A stretch of 64,000 nt of DNA, taken from contig NZ_CP102246.1 of assembly GCF_024599795.1 (NCBI RefSeq), positions 3,286,001-3,350,000 of the forward strand, read 5' to 3'. Shown piece after piece: positions 1 to 12,600 of this stretch. The notes under the pieces are model-generated. The model saw nothing but the letters and a program-made list of their open reading frames with translations, was not told where the DNA came from and did not search any database. Every line of letters begins with the position of its first letter. Position 1 is the stretch's first letter. Position numbers and translations under genes: made by a program. Source of the stretch: Enterobacter cloacae complex sp. R_G8. GTDB taxonomy: Bacteria > Pseudomonadota > Gammaproteobacteria > Enterobacterales > Enterobacteriaceae.

Positions 1-1070
1 ACTTTGGTGCTGTCTGCCACAGTGGCCGTCATTGCGGCCGTACCGGTATTGCGGCTGTTGGTTACCACGGCTGGCGAACCAAAGTCGAACAGCTTGCCAC
101 CGGCATCGCCATTGGCATCAAACCCGGCTTCATGCTGCTTATTCATCGCGTCCGCAAAGGCCAGTGCCAGCTGGTTGAGGTTGTTACGCGCTTTATCCAG
201 ATCTTCTGAGCGGAACGTAAACAAGCCCCCCAGCGAACCGGTGGTGACCATTTTCTCGGGAATTTCGACGTTGCCGGACACCTCATCGCTGTAGGCGATA
301 GTCGTCCGGGTCGGATCGGCGCTGGATTTCACCGCAGCTAACTGGTTTGCTTTGCTCCCCTGCACCAGGCTGTAACCGTTGCCAAAGGAGACGTTATAGG
401 TGCCACCGTCCTGAACAGCCACTTCAACACCCACAATTTGGTTCAGCTCACTCACCAGCTGATCGCGCTGATCCAGCAGGTCATTTGGCGATGAACCTGC
501 CCCTACGCCGGTAAGACGTGAAATCTGATCGTTCAGATTCGCAATCTGTTTTGCGTAGTTGTTGATCTGCTCAACGCTTGAAGCGATGGCGGTATTAACC
601 TGAGAATCCTGATCGCGAAGATACTGGTCGTTCGTTTTAAACTGATTGACCAGACCATCCGCTTTTCCCAGCACCGTCTGTCTTGCGGCCGGGTCCTCCG
701 CGTTGCTCACCAGCGTTTGCAGGCTTTTAAAGAAATCCTGAAGCGTCGTCGAAAGTGAGTTGGTGGAATCAGAGAGCACATCGTCAATTTTTGACATCTG
801 CTGATAGCGCGTCGTCAGACCGCTACTCTGCGTTTGCGCGGCGCGCAGTTGGTTGGTGATGAAAGCATCATATTCACGCTGCACACCAGACACATACACC
901 CCGTTGCCCACCCAGCCACCGCCGGTCAGCGTGCTGTTAGACGCACCCAGCACGGTCGTCTGGCGGGTGTAACCTGCCACGTTATAGCTTGAAATGTTAT
1001 TACTGACGGTATTGAGTGCCGCCTGAGCAGCACTGAGGCCACTCATGGCGCTGTTAATCAAACTGGACAT
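1..1070 (-). CDS. flgK: Flagellar hook-filament junction protein FlgK (HAP1), C-terminus cut by window edge
   Basis: FlgK forms the first hook-filament junction layer between hook (FlgE) and filament. The reverse-strand translation from 1070 begins MSSLINSAMSGLSAAQ and continues NTVSNNISSYNVAGYTRQ, the typical N-terminal rod/hook-like region. About 356 of an expected ~545 residues are present; the rest lies beyond base 1. An AAGGAA Shine-Dalgarno sits 7 nt before the ATG. It follows flgJ but has its own FliA-type promoter in the 75-nt gap, as is usual for this late flagellar gene. Identification is by clear family resemblance and operon position. Confidence 0.96.
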   Translation of the reverse strand, partial: MSSLINSAMSGLSAAQAALNTVSNNISSYNVAGYTRQTTVLGASNSTLTGGGWVGNGVYVSGVQREYDAFITNQLRAAQTQSSGLTTRYQQMSKIDDVLSDSTNSLSTTLQDFFKSLQTLVSNAEDPAARQTVLGKADGLVNQFKTNDQYLRDQDSQVNTAIASSVEQINNYAKQIANLNDQISRLTGVGAGSSPNDLLDQRDQLVSELNQIVGVEVAVQDGGTYNVSFGNGYSLVQGSKANQLAAVKSSADPTRTTIAYSDEVSGNVEIPEKMVTTGSLGGLFTFRSEDLDKARNNLNQLALAFADAMNKQHEAGFDANGDAGGKLFDFGSPAVVTNSRNTGTAAMTATVADSTK

Positions 1071-1112
1071 GGAGGTTCCTTTTATTCGTTCAGACACGAG
1101 TCCTGATGAAAG

Positions 1113-1139
1113 TTATCGGCAGCCTCCACCGGGACTTGA
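1113..1139 (-). promoter_or_regulatory. FliA (sigma-28) promoter of flgK
   Basis: On the minus strand the sequence reads TCAA, 15 nt, then GCCGATAA, matching the sigma-28 consensus TAAA-N15-GCCGATAA except for one -35 base. It lies about 45 nt upstream of the flgK ATG, where enteric flgK has a class 3 promoter. The motif is read directly; activity is inferred. Confidence 0.8.
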
Positions 1140-1145
1140 GAAGTT

Positions 1146-2099
1146 TCAGAACAGATTTTCGATATCTGTGCTATAGGCTTTGCTGACTTTCTCGCCCATC
1201 GATTTAAGCTGCTGAATCATGCTGGTGAGCTTACGCGCATAGTTCGGGTCGGTGGCATAGCCCGCATTTTGCAGGGCCTGCGCACCCTGCTCAGGCGTAG
1301 CCGCCTGCGTAACGGCGGTATAACGCGGATTGCGACTCAGCAGGCCCACGTAATCGGACAACGCTTCCAGATAAGAGCTGTAGACGCGGAATTTAGCTTT
1401 GACCTTCACCGCCGCACCGTTCTCATATTCGGTGGTGGTGATCTCCGTTGTCGGCCCCTTCCAGCTGGCGTTCGCCTTCACGCCAAAGATGTTAAAGCTC
1501 GGCTCGCCGTTTTCCTTACGGATCTGGCGCTGACCCCAGCCCGATTCCAGCGCGGCCTGCGCCAGGATCAGGTGATGTGGCACCCCACTCTGTTCACTGG
1601 CAAGACGGGCCGGCAACGAAAGCTGTGCCAGGAAGTCTTTGCTGTCACCGGAGAGCGGCTCATCGCTGCTTACCGTCGCCTTCGGTATCGCTTTACGCAC
1701 CATTTGCGTCAGCGCCTGGTTCTGATAGCTGGTCACCGTTTGCAGGTCGAACTTCATCGGCACCTGCTGCGGCTCATCTTTCGGCGGAATACCCTGCGCA
1801 GCTTCGGTCTGTTTGACGATCATGTCAGCCAGACCGAGGCCTTTACCGGCGGTCATCTGCTGCGCAATCTGTTGGTCATACATGCTGGTATACAGGCGCG
1901 TTGAATCACTGCTGAACATGCCGTCTTTTGGCAGGGTTTCTCGCATGCTCTTCAGCATCATCTGTACAAACATCCCTTCCACCTGGCGGGCGACCGGGCG
2001 GATATTTGCCGCCGGGTCTTTGCCTGCCTGGGTTTTCAGTTCGTTAAGCGACTGGGCATCCCAGGCCGCGCTGGTCAACAGTTTGCTATCGGTCAGCAT
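1146..2099 (-). CDS. flgJ: Flagellar rod assembly protein / peptidoglycan hydrolase FlgJ
   Basis: A two-domain protein of 317 aa. The N-terminal half (about 1-150) is the rod-capping domain with RQVEGMFVQMMLKSMR. The C-terminal half is a GH73-type muramidase that opens peptidoglycan for rod growth; the predicted catalytic glutamate is E185 in AQAALESGWGQ. It works in the periplasm. The ATG overlaps the flgI stop by 1 nt, indicating translational coupling. The length matches E. coli FlgJ (313 aa) closely. Confidence 0.97.
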   Translation of the reverse strand: MLTDSKLLTSAAWDAQSLNELKTQAGKDPAANIRPVARQVEGMFVQMMLKSMRETLPKDGMFSSDSTRLYTSMYDQQIAQQMTAGKGLGLADMIVKQTEAAQGIPPKDEPQQVPMKFDLQTVTSYQNQALTQMVRKAIPKATVSSDEPLSGDSKDFLAQLSLPARLASEQSGVPHHLILAQAALESGWGQRQIRKENGEPSFNIFGVKANASWKGPTTEITTTEYENGAAVKVKAKFRVYSSYLEALSDYVGLLSRNPRYTAVTQAATPEQGAQALQNAGYATDPNYARKLTSMIQQLKSMGEKVSKAYSTDIENLF

Positions 2100-3196
2100 C
2101 AGATGATTTCCAGTTTGGCGCGCAGACAGCCCGCACTTTGCATGGATTGCAGAATGGACATCAGATCCATCGGCGTTGCCCCCAGGGCATTCAGGGCACG
2201 CACCACGCTGTTGAGGTTGGCACTGGAGCGTACGCTCTGCAGCGAACCCCCGCTCTGACGCAAATCGATCTGGGTTTGCGGCGTTACCACCGTCTGCCCA
2301 CCACCAAACGGGGTATCAGGCTGGCTGACGTTGGCGGAGCGGTTGACCGTTACCGAGAGGTTACCCTGCGCCACGGCGCAGCTGTCCAGCGACACTTCTC
2401 GGTTCATCACCACCGATCCGGTACGGGAGTTGATGATCACTTTGGCATCCTGAACAGGGACGTTCACTTCCATATTCTGGATATCGGCCAGCATGCGCAC
2501 CTGGTTGCTGCTGCCCGTTGAGGTGCGGATCTGCACGGTACGGGCATCCAGCGCTGTCGCACTGCCATAACCACGGCTGCGGTTGATGGTGTCGGCGATT
2601 TGCTGCGCCATGGTGAAGTCTTCATTATTCAGTTGCAGATTGATGGTATTACCCGCGCCAAACTGGGTCGGCAGTTCACGTTCGATGATCGCACCGTTAG
2701 TAATACGCCCGCCGTTCAGCTGGTTGACCTGCACACTGCTGCCACCCGCTGAGGCGCCCGCACCGCCCACCAGAATGTTACCCTGCGCAAGGGCATAAAC
2801 CTGGCTATCCACCCCTTTCAGCGGAGTCATCAGCAGCGTACCGCCGCGCAGGCTTTTGGCGTTACCCATAGAGGAAACCACCACATCGATGGTCTGTCCC
2901 TGACGCGCAAACGCCGGGTAGGAGGCGGTTACCATCACCGCGGCCACGTTTTTCAACTGCATGTTGGTGCCTGCCGGTACGGTAATACCAAGCTGGGAAA
3001 GCATGTTGTTTAAACTCTGGGTCGTAAATGGCGTCTGGGTAGTCTGGTCACCCGTTCCATCCAGACCAACCACCAGACCATAGCCAATGAGGGAGTTTTC
3101 ACGTACGCCCTGAACGCTGGTGAGATCGCGAATGCGGTCAGCCTGGGCAAACGTTGCCACCAGAGCCAGCGCCACGGCGAAGATCGATTTAAACAT
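2099..3196 (-). CDS. flgI: Flagellar P-ring protein FlgI
   Basis: FlgI polymerises into the periplasmic P ring, part of the bushing around the flagellar rod. It is 365 aa with a Sec signal peptide (cleavage expected after TFAQA, residue 19) followed by [17 protein letters not shown], the conserved mature N-terminus. The C-terminal part has [20 protein letters not shown], typical of the family. It sits between flgH (12-nt gap) and flgJ (1-nt overlap). Confidence 0.98.
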   Translation of the reverse strand: MFKSIFAVALALVATFAQADRIRDLTSVQGVRENSLIGYGLVVGLDGTGDQTTQTPFTTQSLNNMLSQLGITVPAGTNMQLKNVAAVMVTASYPAFARQGQTIDVVVSSMGNAKSLRGGTLLMTPLKGVDSQVYALAQGNILVGGAGASAGGSSVQVNQLNGGRITNGAIIERELPTQFGAGNTINLQLNNEDFTMAQQIADTINRSRGYGSATALDARTVQIRTSTGSSNQVRMLADIQNMEVNVPVQDAKVIINSRTGSVVMNREVSLDSCAVAQGNLSVTVNRSANVSQPDTPFGGGQTVVTPQTQIDLRQSGGSLQSVRSSANLNSVVRALNALGATPMDLMSILQSMQSAGCLRAKLEII

Positions 3197-3208
3197 GGGT
3201 CACCTCGC

Positions 3209-3907
3209 TTACATCGGCGATAAATTAAGGAAGAAGCGCTGCAGCCAACCCATATTTTGCGCTTCATTAATGTAGCCGTTACCGACGTACTCAATGCGCG
3301 CATCCGCCACCTGGGTGGACGGAACGGTGTTGGTGCCGCTGATGGTGCGAGGGTTAACCACACCGGAGAAGCGAATGAATTCAGTGCCCTGGTTAATGGC
3401 GATCTGTTTTTCACCCACCACATGTAAATTGCCGTTAACCAGCACCTGGTCAACCGTTACCGTCAGCGTGCCGCTGAAGGTATTGCTGGCGTTCGCGCCA
3501 CCTTTACCGTTAAAGGTATTGCCGCCAGACGCCTCAACATCTGCACGCGCATTGCCGAAGAGTCCCTGCAGATAGCGCGGTACGGTATCGAAGCCAAAAT
3601 TGGTTTTGCCATCGCGGCTGGCATTCGCTGACGAGCTCTTGCTCGCACTGACGTTTTCCTGCAGCACAATGGTCAATGTATCGCCGACGTTACGCGGGCG
3701 ACGGTCTTCAAACAGCGGCTGATAACCATAGTTGATCGGCTGCGCGGTCTGGAAAATGGAGCCGTTCACCACTGGCGCAGGGCCAGGAACGGGTTGGGCG
3801 GTCGTCGCACCCTGGACCAATGGTTTAGACGGGATCCAGGCACATCCGCTAAGGGTGACGGCCAGAACAGTCAGAATCGGATAACGAAACGCCGCGTTTT
3901 TTTGCAT
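3209..3907 (-). CDS. flgH: Flagellar L-ring lipoprotein FlgH
   Basis: FlgH is the outer-membrane lipoprotein that forms the L ring. With the start at 3907 the protein is 232 aa, the same as E. coli, and has a lipobox LSGC with the lipidated Cys at residue 22. An in-frame ATG three codons upstream (3916) is possible, but GAAG lies 9 nt before the 3907 ATG and directly abuts the upstream one. The C-terminus [15 protein letters not shown] is diagnostic. The gene lies between flgG and flgI in the usual order. Confidence 0.97.
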   Translation of the reverse strand: MQKNAAFRYPILTVLAVTLSGCAWIPSKPLVQGATTAQPVPGPAPVVNGSIFQTAQPINYGYQPLFEDRRPRNVGDTLTIVLQENVSASKSSSANASRDGKTNFGFDTVPRYLQGLFGNARADVEASGGNTFNGKGGANASNTFSGTLTVTVDQVLVNGNLHVVGEKQIAINQGTEFIRFSGVVNPRTISGTNTVPSTQVADARIEYVGNGYINEAQNMGWLQRFFLNLSPM

Positions 3908-3964
3908 TGCCTTCATCTTCGAAAACAGGGAGCCGGTGCGGCGTTTACCGCACCGGGCTGCACC

Positions 3965-5514
<1,550 letters not shown>

Positions 5515-5534
5515 TGCGCTTTCCTGTTAGCCGC

Positions 5535-6743
5535 TTAACGCAGGTTAACCAGCGTGTTGAGGATCTGATCCTGGGTCTTGATGGTCTGCGCGTTCGACTG
5601 ATAGTTACGTTGCGCGACAATCATGTTCACCAGCTCTTTACTCAGGTCGACGTTAGAGGCTTCCAGCGCACCGTTGGTCAGCGTACCGAAGTTACCGGAA
5701 CCCGCGGTACCCAGCAGCGCGACGCCGGAGGACTGCGTGGCAGACCAGACGTTATCACCTTCAGACTTCAGACCTTCGTTGTTGGCGAAGTTTGCCAGCA
5801 CGATCTGGCCCAGAACCTGGGTCTGTTCGTTGGAGTAGTTACCGACCACGGTGCCGTCGTCGTTGATCTGGTAGCTCACCAGGTCGCCCGGTTTAAAACC
5901 ATTCTGGCTGGTTCCAACGATGTTGTTCGCACCGGTGTTCTGCTGCATGGAGTTCGCAAAACTCATGGCGAAGGTCGCAGGCGTAGCACCAGGAATGGTC
6001 TCGGTAGTCAGGTTGATGTTGCCACCGCCGATCAGCGTACCGTTGTTGTTGAAGGTCAGCGTCGTGGCGAGAGAGGCCGTGCTGCCTGCCACGCTACCGT
6101 CCTGGGCATACACTTTCCAGGAGTTAGCCGGGGTCGCATCTTTGACGTAAAACAGGTTCATGTTGTGCGCATTACCCTGACTGTCAAAGACGGTGACCGT
6201 ACCTTTTTTGTTGTAGGTATCCGGGTTGGCCGGATCAAAGGCGGTGGTCGGTGCGGTATCGGTGGAGTTGAGGTTAATCTGCTGGGAAGCCGTGGTGGTG
6301 GCCTTCGCGGCCATCAGCGTGGTCGGGATATTGATAGGCTGTGGGTTCGCACCGGTCTGAACCGTTGATGGCGTCCCGGCAACCGGATAACCGGTTAATT
6401 GCATCCCCTGCATGTTCACCAGGTTACGGTTTTCGTCCAGCTTGAACTGGCCGTTACGGCTGTAGAACACCGAGCCGTTAGCATCGACCATACGGAAGAA
6501 ACCGTTCTGGCTGATGGCAACGTCCAGGCCACGACCTGTATTGGTGGTGGTGCCGTCGGTAAAGTCCTGGGTAATGCCTGCAACTTTTACACCCAGACCC
6601 ACTTTGGAACCGGCAAACATATCTGCAAATGAAGCAGAACCGGATTTAAAACCATAGGTCGCGGAGTTGGCGATGTTGTTGCCAATGACGTCCAGGTTGG
6701 TGGCCGCAGCATTCAGGCCGCTGACCGCTTGAGAAAAGGCCAT
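5535..6743 (-). CDS. flgE: Flagellar hook protein FlgE
   Basis: FlgE is the building block of the flexible hook. The 402-aa product starts MAFSQAVSGLNAAATNLDVI, contains GNNIANSATYGFKSGSASF and has the C-terminal NYQSNAQTIKTQDQILNTLV helix shared by axial proteins. The Thr/Asn/Gly-rich middle is the surface-exposed domain that varies between species. Length matches E. coli (402 aa). Confidence 0.98.
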   Translation of the reverse strand: MAFSQAVSGLNAAATNLDVIGNNIANSATYGFKSGSASFADMFAGSKVGLGVKVAGITQDFTDGTTTNTGRGLDVAISQNGFFRMVDANGSVFYSRNGQFKLDENRNLVNMQGMQLTGYPVAGTPSTVQTGANPQPINIPTTLMAAKATTTASQQINLNSTDTAPTTAFDPANPDTYNKKGTVTVFDSQGNAHNMNLFYVKDATPANSWKVYAQDGSVAGSTASLATTLTFNNNGTLIGGGNINLTTETIPGATPATFAMSFANSMQQNTGANNIVGTSQNGFKPGDLVSYQINDDGTVVGNYSNEQTQVLGQIVLANFANNEGLKSEGDNVWSATQSSGVALLGTAGSGNFGTLTNGALEASNVDLSKELVNMIVAQRNYQSNAQTIKTQDQILNTLVNLR

Positions 6744-6769
6744 GACTTACTCCTGATAAGTGTTAAGGC

Positions 6770-7480
6770 TTAGATAATCTGCCGAACTTCGTCGAGTGTG
6801 GTGGTACCAGAAGTACCCAAATCCAGTTTGTTGCCATCGCTACCTTTAATGACGCCCTGGACCAGCGCAAACTGCAGCGGCTGAGCCACCAGCTGGGTAG
6901 AGCCATTGCTGGCACTGATCGCCACTTTGTAAGAACCGTTTGGCGCTTTAGTACCGTCTGTCAGGCTGCCATCCCAGGTAAAGGTATGAACGCCCGCCTT
7001 CAGTTCGCCGATGTCAATGGTGCGAACCACGGCACCGGTTGAGTCGGTGATCGTCGCGGTCACTTTGTCAGCCGCCTGCTGCAACTCAACGCCAAATGGC
7101 GTAGTCGTGGTCGTCGTGTTGCCTTCGGTGGTGCTGGTGCCCGCCAGGATCGTGGTGCCCGGGATCATCACCCCGTGACCAATCAGGTTCGCGGCCTGCA
7201 GGGACTGGCTATTATCAATCTGACCGGAAACAGAGCCGAGGGTGGTATTGAGCTTCTCAATGCCGCTGACGGTACTGATCTGCGCAAGCTGCGTGGTCAG
7301 TTCGTTGTTCTGCATGGGGTTGGTGGGATCCTGGTTCTTCAGCTGTGCCACCAGCAGCGTCAGAAAGCTGCTTTGCAGATCGGAGGCATTACTCCCTGTC
7401 AGGGAGCTGGAACCCGTCGAACTGTTGGCACCACTGACGCCCGAGTTCGTTGGATCATTCACATTAACGGCGATGGACAT
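6770..7480 (-). CDS. flgD: Flagellar hook cap / scaffolding protein FlgD
   Basis: FlgD caps the growing hook and is discarded when the hook reaches full length. The 236-aa product has a low-complexity Ser/Gly N-terminus (about 10-35), then the conserved SFLTLLVAQLKNQDPTNPM motif and a C-terminal FLN-like/tudor region (TFTWDGSLTDG). It is longer by a few residues than E. coli FlgD (231 aa), the difference lying in Thr-rich segments. It sits between flgC and flgE. Confidence 0.97.
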   Translation of the reverse strand: MSIAVNVNDPTNSGVSGANSSTGSSSLTGSNASDLQSSFLTLLVAQLKNQDPTNPMQNNELTTQLAQISTVSGIEKLNTTLGSVSGQIDNSQSLQAANLIGHGVMIPGTTILAGTSTTEGNTTTTTTPFGVELQQAADKVTATITDSTGAVVRTIDIGELKAGVHTFTWDGSLTDGTKAPNGSYKVAISASNGSTQLVAQPLQFALVQGVIKGSDGNKLDLGTSGTTTLDEVRQII

Positions 7481-7491
7481 GCATGTCTCCT

Positions 7492-7896
7492 TTACTGGCC
7501 GAGAGTGAGGGTTTTGAGCATCATGCTCTTCACGGTATTAAGCACTTCGACGTTTGCCTGATAGCTACGTGAAGCGGACATGGAGTTCACCATCTCACCC
7601 ACCACATCCACGTTTGGCATTTTCACGTAACCGTTCGCGTCCGCCAGCGGGTTGCCAGGCTCATACACCAGCTTGTCCGGTGCCTGGCTCTCCACCACGT
7701 CAGAGACTTTCACCCCGCCCGTCGCCGCGCCTGGCGCAGCATCAACCTGGAAGACCACCTGCTTTGCACGATAAGGCTGTCCGTCAGGTCCGGTCACGCT
7801 GTCGGCGTTCGCCAGGTTGCTGGCAGCCACGTTCAGGCGTTTGGACTGTGCGGTTAACGCCGAGCCGGCGATATCAAAAATATTCAGCAAGGCCAT
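7492..7896 (-). CDS. flgC: Flagellar proximal rod protein FlgC
   Basis: A proximal rod component of 134 aa, the usual length. It begins [20 protein letters not shown] with [20 protein letters not shown] and ends with [20 protein letters not shown]. It starts immediately after the flgB stop, which suggests coupled translation. Confidence 0.98.
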   Translation of the reverse strand: MALLNIFDIAGSALTAQSKRLNVAASNLANADSVTGPDGQPYRAKQVVFQVDAAPGAATGGVKVSDVVESQAPDKLVYEPGNPLADANGYVKMPNVDVVGEMVNSMSASRSYQANVEVLNTVKSMMLKTLTLGQ

Positions 7897-8316
7897 TTAT
7901 CCGTTGCCCCCCTGCAGGACGTTCATCATGCCTTTGATCTGTCCGCCGAGTACGGTCAGGCCCATCTGGTATTTCAGGCTGTTATCGGCAAACTGCGTAC
8001 GCTCCCGGTCCATATCCACGGTGTTACCGTCGAGTGAAGGCTGGTCGGGAATGCGATAAAGTAAATCGGTCGTGGGCGCCGTCATCGCCTGAGCAGGAAT
8101 ATGGCGTGAGGAGGTCAGAGCGAGCGCGACACCGCTCCCTTCTGCACGTCCACGCTCCATCACTTTTTTAAGCTCACTGGAAAAATCAATATCGCGCGCC
8201 TGATACCCTGGCGTATCGGCGTTGGCAATATTGGCGGCTAAAATCTCCTGCCGCTGGGCGCGTAAATTGAGCGCTTCCTGCTGAAAACGTAACGCGGCGT
8301 CGAGTTTATCGAGCAT
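7897..8316 (-). CDS. flgB: Flagellar proximal rod protein FlgB
   Basis: First gene of the large flgB operon; it encodes the rod protein nearest the MS ring. The 139-aa product begins [20 protein letters not shown] and has [19 protein letters not shown]. coli FlgB is 138 aa. A GGAG Shine-Dalgarno lies just before the ATG. The gene is divergent from flgA across a 157-bp region holding a putative FlhDC site. Confidence 0.98.
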   Translation of the reverse strand: MLDKLDAALRFQQEALNLRAQRQEILAANIANADTPGYQARDIDFSSELKKVMERGRAEGSGVALALTSSRHIPAQAMTAPTTDLLYRIPDQPSLDGNTVDMDRERTQFADNSLKYQMGLTVLGGQIKGMMNVLQGGNG

Positions 8317-8380
8317 GTCTCCTCCGCTGATGGCAAAATTTCAGTTCACAGCTTAAATCTCACCCCGTCACCCCTATCGA

Positions 8381-8415
8381 CGGAATAAGCGCAAAATGCG
8401 TCGCTATTTATTCCG
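8381..8415. promoter_or_regulatory. Putative FlhDC binding site between flgB and flgA
   Basis: An inverted repeat with arms CGGAATAAGCG and (reverse complement of the right arm) CGGAATAAATAGCG, separated by 10 nt. This resembles the FlhD4C2 class 2 operator, whose half-site contains AAATA(A/G)CG in inverted arrangement with a 10-12 nt spacer. Its location between the divergent flgA and flgB class 2 units fits. The match is by eye and the exact borders are uncertain. Confidence 0.6.
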
Positions 8416-8473
8416 TTGATGCAAAACCACTGCAGGTAGAATCCTCTCAATTCGGGTAACGGTGGAATGTGCG

Positions 8474-9133
8474 ATGCAAACGTTAAAACGCGGCCTGGTG
8501 GCTACGGCCCTGCTTTTCAGCCCCCTGGTACAGGCTGAAGGGGTAGAGGATCAACTGACGGCTTTCTTTGCTCAGCAACTGGCGGGCTTTAGCGATGAAG
8601 TCAACGTCACCGTCCGCACGCCGCCTAATCTTTACCCCTCCTGCGAACAGCCGTCGTTCAGCGTAACGGGCACCACAAAACTGTGGGGGAACGTGAACGT
8701 GCTGGCGCGCTGCCCGGGAGAAAAACGCTATTTACAGGTTGCGGTACAGGCAACGGGCAATTATGTTGTTGCCGCTGTCCCCATCGCACGCGGCAGCGTG
8801 TTGCAGGCTAACAGCGTGACCCTGAAACGTGGCCGTCTGGATCAGCTTCCTCCACGCACGATGCTTGAGATTAACCAGGCGCAGGATGCCGTCAGCCTGC
8901 GTGATGTCGCGCCAGGCCAGCCGATACAGCTCTCCATGCTGCGTCAGGCATGGCGGGTTAAAGCGGGTCAGCAGGTGATGGTGGTGGCCAACGGCGATGG
9001 TTTTCAGATAAACAGTGAAGGGAAGGCATTAAACAATGCCGCAGTGGCGCAAAATGCCCGCGTCAGGATGTCCTCAGGCCAGGTGGTTAGCGGAACCGTC
9101 GATTCTGATGGGAATATTCTGATTAACCTATAA
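8474..9133 (+). CDS. flgA: Flagellar P-ring assembly chaperone FlgA
   Basis: FlgA is a periplasmic chaperone needed to assemble FlgI into the P ring. Starting at 8474 gives 219 aa, the E. coli length, with a signal peptide ending near LVQAEG and a C-terminal SAF-like domain (PRGSV-type segment VPIARGSVLQANSV). A GTG at 8462 would add four residues, but the Shine-Dalgarno GGTGGA lies 7 nt before the 8474 ATG and overlaps the GTG. It is divergent from flgB and upstream of flgMN. Confidence 0.95.
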   Translation: MQTLKRGLVATALLFSPLVQAEGVEDQLTAFFAQQLAGFSDEVNVTVRTPPNLYPSCEQPSFSVTGTTKLWGNVNVLARCPGEKRYLQVAVQATGNYVVAAVPIARGSVLQANSVTLKRGRLDQLPPRTMLEINQAQDAVSLRDVAPGQPIQLSMLRQAWRVKAGQQVMVVANGDGFQINSEGKALNNAAVAQNARVRMSSGQVVSGTVDSDGNILINL

Positions 9134-9139
9134 TCTTTT

Positions 9140-9166
9140 TAAAGAAATCGCTGCGACTGCCGATAA
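9140..9166 (+). promoter_or_regulatory. FliA (sigma-28) promoter of flgM
   Basis: The sequence reads TAAA, 15 nt, GCCGATAA, an exact match to the sigma-28 consensus, 60 nt upstream of flgM. In enterics flgM is transcribed both from the flgA class 2 promoter and from this class 3 promoter, giving feedback on FliA. Confidence 0.88.
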
Positions 9167-9226
9167 ATAATCAACTAATGATGATATCAGGCGCCAACGC
9201 CGCGAACCCTCGATGAGGACAACACT

Positions 9227-9520
9227 ATGAGCATTGATCGTACATCAGCCCTGAAGCCGGTAGGCGCTGTACAGCCTCGCGAAACGAATGACGCTATGCC
9301 GCAGAAAACGCGTCTGGAAAAACCGTCAACGTCTAACAGCACCAGCGTAACCCTGAGCGATGCCCAGGCAAAACTGATGCAGCCAGGCAGCAGCGATATC
9401 AATATGGAACGTGTTGAAGCGCTGAAAACGGCTATTCGTAACGGTGAACTGAAAATGGATACCAGCAAAATTGCTGATGCCCTGATTCAGGAAGCACAGA
9501 GTTTCTTACAGAGTAACTAA
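9227..9520 (+). CDS. flgM: Anti-sigma-28 factor FlgM
   Basis: FlgM binds and inhibits FliA until the hook is complete and FlgM is exported. The 97-aa product starts [19 protein letters not shown], with an unstructured N-terminal half and a C-terminal FliA-binding region ([20 protein letters not shown], ending [11 protein letters not shown]). Length matches the family. It is preceded by a perfect FliA promoter and followed 4 nt later by flgN. Confidence 0.97.
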   Translation: MSIDRTSALKPVGAVQPRETNDAMPQKTRLEKPSTSNSTSVTLSDAQAKLMQPGSSDINMERVEALKTAIRNGELKMDTSKIADALIQEAQSFLQSN

Positions 9521-9524
9521 CCGT

Positions 9525-9950
9525 ATGAGTCGACTGTCAGAAATACTGGATCACATGACGGTTGTCCTGAACGACCTGAAAACGGTCATGGACGCGGAGC
9601 AACAGCACCTCTCTTCCGGTCAAATTAACGGCAGCGCGTTGCAGCGTATTACGGAAGATAAGAGTTCGCTTCTGGCGACGCTGGATTATCTGGAACAGCA
9701 GCGTCGCGCTGAGCAAGATCCTAAGCGCAGTGCGAATGACGATATTGTAGAACGCTGGCAGACCATTACAGAAAAAACCCAGCATCTGCGCGATCTCAAC
9801 CAGCACAATGGCTGGCTGCTGGAAGGACAGATTGAGCGTAATCAGCAAGCGCTTGACGTGTTAAAGCCGCATAAAGAGCCCGGGCTGTATGGTGCGGATG
9901 GTCAAACGTCAACGGCTCGTGTTACGGGCGGGAAAAAGATTTCGATTTGA
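9525..9950 (+). CDS. flgN: Flagellar export chaperone FlgN
   Basis: FlgN is the cytoplasmic chaperone for the junction proteins FlgK and FlgL. The 141-aa, largely helical product begins MSRLSEILDHMTVVLNDLKT, as in E. coli FlgN (138 aa). It is the second gene of the flgMN unit and is followed by a rho-independent terminator. Confidence 0.96.
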   Translation: MSRLSEILDHMTVVLNDLKTVMDAEQQHLSSGQINGSALQRITEDKSSLLATLDYLEQQRRAEQDPKRSANDDIVERWQTITEKTQHLRDLNQHNGWLLEGQIERNQQALDVLKPHKEPGLYGADGQTSTARVTGGKKISI

Positions 9951-9974
9951 AGCCTGTGCGACAAATCATGCAGT

Positions 9975-10004
9975 GGGGAGCACCCTAAGGTGAACTCCCC
10001 TTTT
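9975..10004 (+). terminator. Terminator after flgN
   Basis: GGGGAG-CACC, loop CTAA, GGTG-AA-CTCCCC followed by TTTT; the stem carries a two-base bulge. It lies between the convergent flgN and murJ. Confidence 0.75.
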
Positions 10005-10009
10005 GGCGT

Positions 10010-11629
<1,620 letters not shown>

Positions 11630-11674
11630 CTAACCCGATTTCAACGAATTACTATCCGCAGATGTTACAGCAAG

Positions 11675-12598
11675 TTATTCGCTCATGGCTTCGCGCCAGA
11701 GCCGCTCCACAATGCGTTGTGCCATGATAGCCTGCTCACCGGATGTTTCCGGAACCGTCTGATTTTGCACGCAGGCGATAAAGTGACGGGCGCATCCGGC
11801 AAAGCCGCGCTGCTCCAGAGTGCTTTGCCAGCCAGGCGCCGGGAGTGTGACTACGCCATTGCCCTTCTCTTCACGCCACTCGCGCATGTCGGTAATGTCA
11901 TACAGGGCACCGTCAGTGACCGCCTGCACAGACTCCCGCTGACTGCCGGCCCGACGATGCATGCTGGTGGTGATCTGCAGATGCTCAATGGCAAAATGAT
12001 GCTCAGCGTAAACCATCTGGCCCTGTTCGTTGGTCAACAGGGTGCCGCTTTTAAGCTGGGCTTGCCCGCCCGTCAGCCAGAGCGCGGTGTCCACCACGTG
12101 CAGGTAATCATCCAGAAGGGTAAAGCGCAGATCGTTCGGACCGATGCTGTCGGTGCGGTGCTTGTCCATTCGCAGGGACGCGAGCGCACCAGACTGTGCC
12201 TTCAACTGCTGGTAAAGCGGCGCAAAACGGCGGTTAAAACCCACCATCAGCGTCAGTTTTTTGCGCGCCGCCAGCTCGATCAGCCGTTCGGCATCCTGAA
12301 CGTTTTCTGCCAGCGGTTTATCGACACAGACGTGCACACCGGCATTCAACAACTCGCTGACCACCTGATAATGTGTTGCTGTAGAGGTATGTACAAACAC
12401 CGCATCGCATTCGCGAGCCAGATCCTGAAGCGATGCCGCATACGGCATGCGCCAGGTTTCGCAGATCCGCTCGGCCTTTTCACGGGTGGGCGACCACGCG
12501 CCTTGCAGCGTCCAGTCCGTCGCCGCCCCCAGAACAGGCAGCCAGGCTTTTTGTGCAATTCCCCCCAGCCCCACCACGCCAACGCGTAATTTTTTCAC
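11675..12598 (-). CDS. mviM: Putative oxidoreductase MviM (Gfo/Idh/MocA family)
   Basis: A 307-aa NAD(P)-binding protein with an N-terminal Rossmann motif GVVGLGGIAQKAW and the family signature (V)CVDKPLAENVQDAERLIELA near residue 90. The substrate is not known. The start is a GTG at 12598 (VKKLRVG): GGGAG lies 6 nt before it and the resulting length equals E. coli MviM. A TTG two codons upstream is possible but too close to the Shine-Dalgarno. It begins just inside the end of yceH. Confidence 0.93.
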   Translation of the reverse strand: MKKLRVGVVGLGGIAQKAWLPVLGAATDWTLQGAWSPTREKAERICETWRMPYAASLQDLARECDAVFVHTSTATHYQVVSELLNAGVHVCVDKPLAENVQDAERLIELAARKKLTLMVGFNRRFAPLYQQLKAQSGALASLRMDKHRTDSIGPNDLRFTLLDDYLHVVDTALWLTGGQAQLKSGTLLTNEQGQMVYAEHHFAIEHLQITTSMHRRAGSQRESVQAVTDGALYDITDMREWREEKGNGVVTLPAPGWQSTLEQRGFAGCARHFIACVQNQTVPETSGEQAIMAQRIVERLWREAMSE

Positions 12599-12600
12599 CG